Origin: Armatimonadota bacterium | GTDB taxonomy: Bacteria > Armatimonadota > Zipacnadia > Zipacnadales > FEN-943 | Reading direction: 5' to 3' | DNA length: 9,571 bases | NCBI GenBank assembly: GCA_029777735.1 | Contig: JAKORR010000912.1 | Location: forward strand, 1-9,571 | Translations under genes and position numbers: made by a program | In this document: positions 6,779-9,571 of the stretch, one piece after another | Numbering within the stretch: position 1 is the stretch's first letter | Layout of the letters: every line of letters starts with the position of its first letter | Notes under the pieces: generated by a model | Database searches by the model: none | Seen by the model: the letters and a program-made list of their open reading frames with translations, nothing else | Told to the model about the DNA's origin: nothing

Positions 6779-7531
6779 TTAGGCCCTCCCAAAACGCCGT
6801 TGGCGCTGGTTGTACTCAAACAGGACTTCCCCAAGGTGCTCTTCACGGAAATCGGGCCAGAACACCGGTAATATGATTATCTCCGCGTAGGCGACTTGCC
6901 AAAGCAGAAAATTGCTGATTCGCATCTCTCCACCGGGGCGAACGAGCAAGTCCAAGTCGGGAAGGTCAGGCTGGTACAGGTACTCGGCAAAGGCCTCTTC
7001 GTCTAGCTCTCTTGGATCGAGTTCTCCCTCCCGCGCTCGTTCTGCCACCGCCCTCGCGGCATCCACGATTTCCGCCCTGCCCCCATAGTTCACGCACAGG
7101 TTCAGAACCATGCCGGTGTTCTCTGAGAGATCCGCCTCGGCCCGCTTGAGTAGAAGAGCCAGCGACTCCGGTAGCTCGCCCAGCCGCCCGGAAGCCCGAA
7201 AGCGTATGTTGGCCTCATCGAGCTCATGGATCTCCTCGCGTAGGGCCAACTCGATCAGATCCAGTATGACCTCCACTTCGTGCGCTGAGCGGCGCCAATT
7301 CTCTGAGCTGAAGGCATATAGCGAAAGCGCCTCGATGCCCAGCGCCCCACAGGCACGGACTACGCGCTTGGTGGCCTTCCGGCCTTCAAAGTGCCCTTCG
7401 GTGCGCGGCAGGCCCCGCTCCTGCGCCCACCGACCATTCCCATCCATGATGATGGCCACATGCCGCGGAAGGTTCAGGCCGGCCGTGCGACGGCGAAGTT
7501 CCTCCAGAACCTGGTCTGGTTGCTCACTCAT
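6779..7531 (-). CDS. uppS: Undecaprenyl diphosphate synthase (cis-prenyltransferase)
   Basis: UppS elongates farnesyl diphosphate with isopentenyl diphosphate units in cis to make the C55 lipid carrier for cell wall synthesis. This 250-aa protein has all conserved regions: HVAIIMDGNGRWA with catalytic Asp30, the GH region at 46-47, SLYAFSSENW (70-79), VNYGGRAEI (148-156) and RPGGEMRISNFLLWQ (198-212), whose Arg and Ser residues bind diphosphate. The length agrees with the usual ~250 aa, typical of long (C55) product enzymes. ATG 7531 overlaps the stop of the upstream nuclease gene by 8 nt (ATGAGTGA), so translation is probably coupled. The upstream site, GGTGG, is weak. An in-frame TTG at 7561 would add 10 unconserved residues. 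The usual followers cdsA and dxr are absent. Confidence 0.96.
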   Translation of the reverse strand: MSEQPDQVLEELRRRTAGLNLPRHVAIIMDGNGRWAQERGLPRTEGHFEGRKATKRVVRACGALGIEALSLYAFSSENWRRSAHEVEVILDLIELALREEIHELDEANIRFRASGRLGELPESLALLLKRAEADLSENTGMVLNLCVNYGGRAEIVDAARAVAERAREGELDPRELDEEAFAEYLYQPDLPDLDLLVRPGGEMRISNFLLWQVAYAEIIILPVFWPDFREEHLGEVLFEYNQRQRRFGRA

Positions 7532-7991
7532 GGCTGTCAACCACCGCTGCCGGCGCACCAACGATCTCTGACACCACCTCTAACCACTCCTCGCCGACAG
7601 GGCCAATCAGGTGTGAAGCACAATTGCAGTCGCTGCTGCCAAAGTGTACCACCCCAGGACCCCATCGCGCCAGAAGTGTCAAGGCACATACACACTCAGA
7701 TTCCTTCGCCAGGGCCCATACCGCTACCTTTCGGGGAGACTGAAGATGAGTAAGGTAATCAATGTGCCATCTAAGCCTCTTACGGCGTCGGAAGTGACGC
7801 TCCACGCGCTGGGCGAGACATCGTTGGGCACTGCCGACATAGATGAACCGCCCCACCCCAAGGCCTACGCAACCCAGCGCTCCCGCTCTGAAAGCCATCG
7901 CTTGCCACAACTCAAAGGTTAGCAGGTAGATACCACCCTGCGGAACACGCAAAGCCAAGGTGTCACCGAAGAAGCCCGTGTGTGGAGACAT
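7524..7991 (-). CDS. DUF123 / Uri-type GIY-YIG-like nuclease
   Basis: This 155-aa protein fits the DUF123 family, a divergent GIY-YIG-type nuclease branch found alone or fused to endonuclease III. Visible marks are GGIYLL (19-24, the GIY strand), RFIYVGSA (48-55, the YIG strand), the basic helix RVERHFRRRKRLRWHIDYL (62-80), and the C-terminal FGSSDCNCASHL (117-128) with its two Cys and His. Activity has not been established for most members; a nucleic-acid nuclease role is inferred from the fold. The ATG at 7991 lacks a good binding site and overlaps the upstream small gene by 29 nt. A TTG at 7958, four nt after the upstream stop, is a real alternative because the conserved part begins at residue 19. 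The gene overlaps uppS by 8 nt. Confidence 0.78.
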   Translation of the reverse strand: MSPHTGFFGDTLALRVPQGGIYLLTFELWQAMAFRAGALGCVGLGVGRFIYVGSAQRCLAQRVERHFRRRKRLRWHIDYLTHLQSPRKVAVWALAKESECVCALTLLARWGPGVVHFGSSDCNCASHLIGPVGEEWLEVVSEIVGAPAAVVDSHE

Positions 7992-8187
7992 AGACCAGGC
8001 TTACCGCCTTGTCCCCGGCAGACCGAACACGAACCACCCGCTCCAATCCTTCAGCCGCTTGGCCCCCGGCCCGCGGAGCGCAAGTCCTCTTACTCTCACT
8101 GACGCTCCAACCAGATGCCTTCAGGCAAACGAGGGCATCGCGCAGAGGTAGACCCAGAACATCGGGGGGACCACTCTCGGCGCTCAT
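7963..8187 (-). CDS. Small PASTA-like protein
   Basis: This 74-aa protein resembles one PASTA unit. PPDVLGLPLRDALVCLKASGW (residues 7-27) matches the PDVVG-L-L-eA-l-Ga-opening of PASTA domains, and ERVVRVRSAGDKAVSLVYVS (49-68) matches the closing strands. PASTA domains are usually repeated, extracellular and bind cell wall material; this one is single, with no signal peptide or membrane segment, so it is presumably cytoplasmic. ATG 8187 overlaps the frr stop as ATGA (4 nt), a classic coupling arrangement that strongly supports it as a real gene. From memory, comparable small proteins occur beside frr and uppS in some Firmicutes; this I cannot check. Function is unknown. Confidence 0.68.
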   Translation of the reverse strand: MSAESGPPDVLGLPLRDALVCLKASGWSVSESKRTCAPRAGGQAAEGLERVVRVRSAGDKAVSLVYVSTHGLLR

Positions 8188-8750
8188 TGCTCCATGATCT
8201 CCTCGGTCTTCCGCTCCAATACTTCGTCGACCGCCTTGATGTACTTGTCGGTCATTTCCTGAATGCGCTTCTTGGCAGCATCTCGATCGTCTTCCGAGAT
8301 GTCGCCAGCCTTCTCCAACTTGTCCAGGCTTTCGTTGGCATCTCGCCGGATGTTGCGGATGGCGACACGGCCGTCTTCCGCCATTCGCCCGACAAGACGA
8401 ACTAGCTCCTTGCGTCGCTCCTCGGTCAGAGGCGGAATGTGTAGGCGGATGACCCGACCGTCGCTCTGAGGCGTCAGGCCCAGGTCCGACGTCAGGATCG
8501 CACGCTCAATGGCGGGAACAGCAGAGACGTCCCACGGTGCAACAACCATCAAACGAGGCTCAGGCACCGATACCGTCGCTACTTGGCTTATGGGAAGCTG
8601 CGAACCGTAGTATTCTACCTTGATGGTATCAAGAAGCGCAGGGCTGGCGCGACCCGTGCGCACGCCCGCCATGTCCCGCTCCACCGCGGCCACAGTGCGC
8701 TTCATCCTGTGCTCGGCTTCCTCAAGGACCCCGCTAACCGTTTCAGGCAT
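8184..8750 (-). CDS. frr: Ribosome recycling factor
   Basis: RRF, with EF-G, splits the ribosome after termination. This 188-aa protein (usual length about 185) matches the family throughout: the N-terminal helix with MKRTVAAVERDMAGVRTGRASPALLD, then the VEYYGSQLPISQVATVSVPEPR beta region, LTEERRKELV, and the C-terminal helix RRDANESLDKLEKAGDISEDD. The start is ATG 8750, since GGGAGG (complement of 8759-8764) lies 8 nt upstream and the family N-terminus begins here. The reading frame is open 28 codons further, but that part lies inside pyrH. It overlaps the end of pyrH by 8 nt (ATGCCTGA) and the next gene by 4 nt, so it is part of a tightly coupled operon. Confidence 0.97.
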   Translation of the reverse strand: MPETVSGVLEEAEHRMKRTVAAVERDMAGVRTGRASPALLDTIKVEYYGSQLPISQVATVSVPEPRLMVVAPWDVSAVPAIERAILTSDLGLTPQSDGRVIRLHIPPLTEERRKELVRLVGRMAEDGRVAIRNIRRDANESLDKLEKAGDISEDDRDAAKKRIQEMTDKYIKAVDEVLERKTEEIMEQ

Positions 8751-9528
8751 CACAGGCGCCTCCCGTATTGCCCTCGCGGGCAGTGTTAGTGTTGTTGTCG
8801 TCCTCGGAAGCCACAAGAGTGCCAATCGGCTCACCCAAGGCAGCCCGCACGATGTTGCCCTCCGTCCGGATGTTGAAAACTACGATCGGCAGGCTATGAT
8901 CCATACTCAGAGAGATCGCTGTGGCATCCATCACCCGCAGCCCTCGCGATAGGACATCCAAATAGGTCAGCCGTTGGAGGATTTGGGCGTCGCTGTTGGT
9001 ACGTGGATCCTGATCATAGACACCGTCCACATTCGTGCCCTTCAGGATCGCCTCCGCGTTGATTTCGACTGCCCGGAGCACGGCAGCCGTGTCGGTGGTG
9101 AAAAAGGGATTACCTGTGCCGGCCGCGAAGATGACTATTCGTCCCTTCTCCAGATGGCGCAGTGCTCGCCGCCTAATGAAGGGCTCGGCTACCTCGCGCA
9201 TTTCAATCGCCGTCTGAACCCTGGTCTCGAGACCCAAACGCTCGAGGGCGTCCTGCAGCGCCAAAGCGTTGACTACTGTAGCGACCATTCCAGCGTAGTC
9301 AGCGGCGGCTCGCTCCATTCCCCTGGCAGCGGCTGTAGCACCACGCCAGATGTTACCCCCACCAACCACAATGCCTGACTCCACGCCCTGCTCCCAGATC
9401 TGCTTCACCTCGCCTGCAAGACGCTCGACTGTCGGGAAGTCAATCCCGAAGGCCTCGGTGCCCTTGAAGGCCTCGCCGCTCAGCTTCAGCATAACCCTAC
9501 GCCAGCGCGGGCGCGGTTGGTCTCTCAA
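8743..9528 (-). CDS. pyrH: UMP kinase
   Basis: PyrH phosphorylates UMP to UDP with ATP in pyrimidine synthesis. It belongs to the amino-acid kinase fold. Motifs present are MLKLSGEAF (13-21), GGGNIWRG (56-63), the adenine/UMP region GTGNPFFTTDTAA (137-149) and YDQDPR (171-176). The core ends at GTLVA near residue 240, where most family members stop. Here a 21-residue hydrophilic tail rich in Asp, Asn, Thr and Gly follows, giving 261 aa. The start is TTG 9528, the first possible start after an in-frame TGA. GGAGGA (complement of 9541-9546) lies 12 nt upstream, somewhat far. The ATG at 9492 would remove conserved residues. It lies 2 nt after tsf and overlaps frr. Confidence 0.96.
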   Translation of the reverse strand: MRDQPRPRWRRVMLKLSGEAFKGTEAFGIDFPTVERLAGEVKQIWEQGVESGIVVGGGNIWRGATAAARGMERAAADYAGMVATVVNALALQDALERLGLETRVQTAIEMREVAEPFIRRRALRHLEKGRIVIFAAGTGNPFFTTDTAAVLRAVEINAEAILKGTNVDGVYDQDPRTNSDAQILQRLTYLDVLSRGLRVMDATAISLSMDHSLPIVVFNIRTEGNIVRAALGEPIGTLVASEDDNNTNTAREGNTGGACDA

Positions 9529-9530
9529 GC

Positions 9531-9571
9531 TTATTCAGTCTCCTCCCCAACCTGGTATCGCACGAACCGGC
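9531..9571 (-). CDS. tsf: Elongation factor Ts, C-terminal end only
   Basis: The last 12 codons before TAA (complement of 9531-9533) read RFVRYQVGEETE. FVRY-x-VGE is the usual C-terminus of EF-Ts, which recycles EF-Tu-GDP. Position supports this, because tsf precedes pyrH and frr in most bacteria. The rest of the gene is outside the window. The pyrH binding site lies inside these codons. Confidence 0.85.
   Translation of the reverse strand, partial: RFVRYQVGEETE

Noticed and set aside
8751..8834. 28-codon N-terminal extension of frr
   Set aside because: It lies within pyrH coding sequence, is not family-like, and the GGGAGG site points to ATG 8750.

Overview
The window looks like a GC-rich bacterial chromosome segment. 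It has strong AGGAGG-type ribosome binding sites, frequent GTG/TTG starts and tightly packed genes. Gene content (a core tsf-pyrH-frr-uppS cluster, a PASTA-like small protein beside frr, Gfo/Idh/MocA and ceramidase-like proteins, and a secreted protein with a duplicated domain of a type I associate with cyanobacteria) suggests a Terrabacteria lineage. Armatimonadota or an uncultured relative is my guess, but nothing here is a true taxonomic marker. I see no mobile element, CRISPR array, tRNA or rRNA.

Layout: (1) 1-201, minus strand: the N-terminus of a Gfo/Idh/MocA oxidoreductase running off the left edge. (2) 202-600: a divergent intergenic region with a plausible plus-strand promoter (TATAAT at 562-567) and a 7-bp inverted repeat. 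(3) 601-3418, plus strand: four co-directional genes: a DUF1232 membrane protein, a GNAT acetyltransferase, a TPR/single-TM protein with an unrecognised C-terminal domain, and a Cof-type HAD phosphatase. (4) 3419-3464: a short convergent gap. (5) 3465-9571, minus strand, read right to left: tsf (last codons only), pyrH, frr, a 74-aa PASTA-like protein, a DUF123/GIY-YIG-like nuclease, uppS, a secreted duplicated-domain protein, thiL and a neutral-ceramidase-like protein.

The minus-strand block reads as one long operon. pyrH/frr overlap by 8 nt, frr/PASTA-like by 4 nt (ATGA), PASTA-like/nuclease by up to 29 nt, and nuclease/uppS by 8 nt. The gap before thiL is 6 nt. The core combines translation (EF-Ts, ribosome recycling), UMP phosphorylation (PyrH), undecaprenyl carrier synthesis (UppS) and thiamine cofactor synthesis (ThiL). 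Two poorly characterised proteins sit between frr and uppS. After uppS, the usual cdsA-dxr-rseP genes are replaced by a secreted protein of unknown function. I found no convincing new defence or mobile system. The most interesting items are the conserved-looking small inserts in the core operon, the duplicated secreted protein and the unrecognised domain of the TPR/TM protein.
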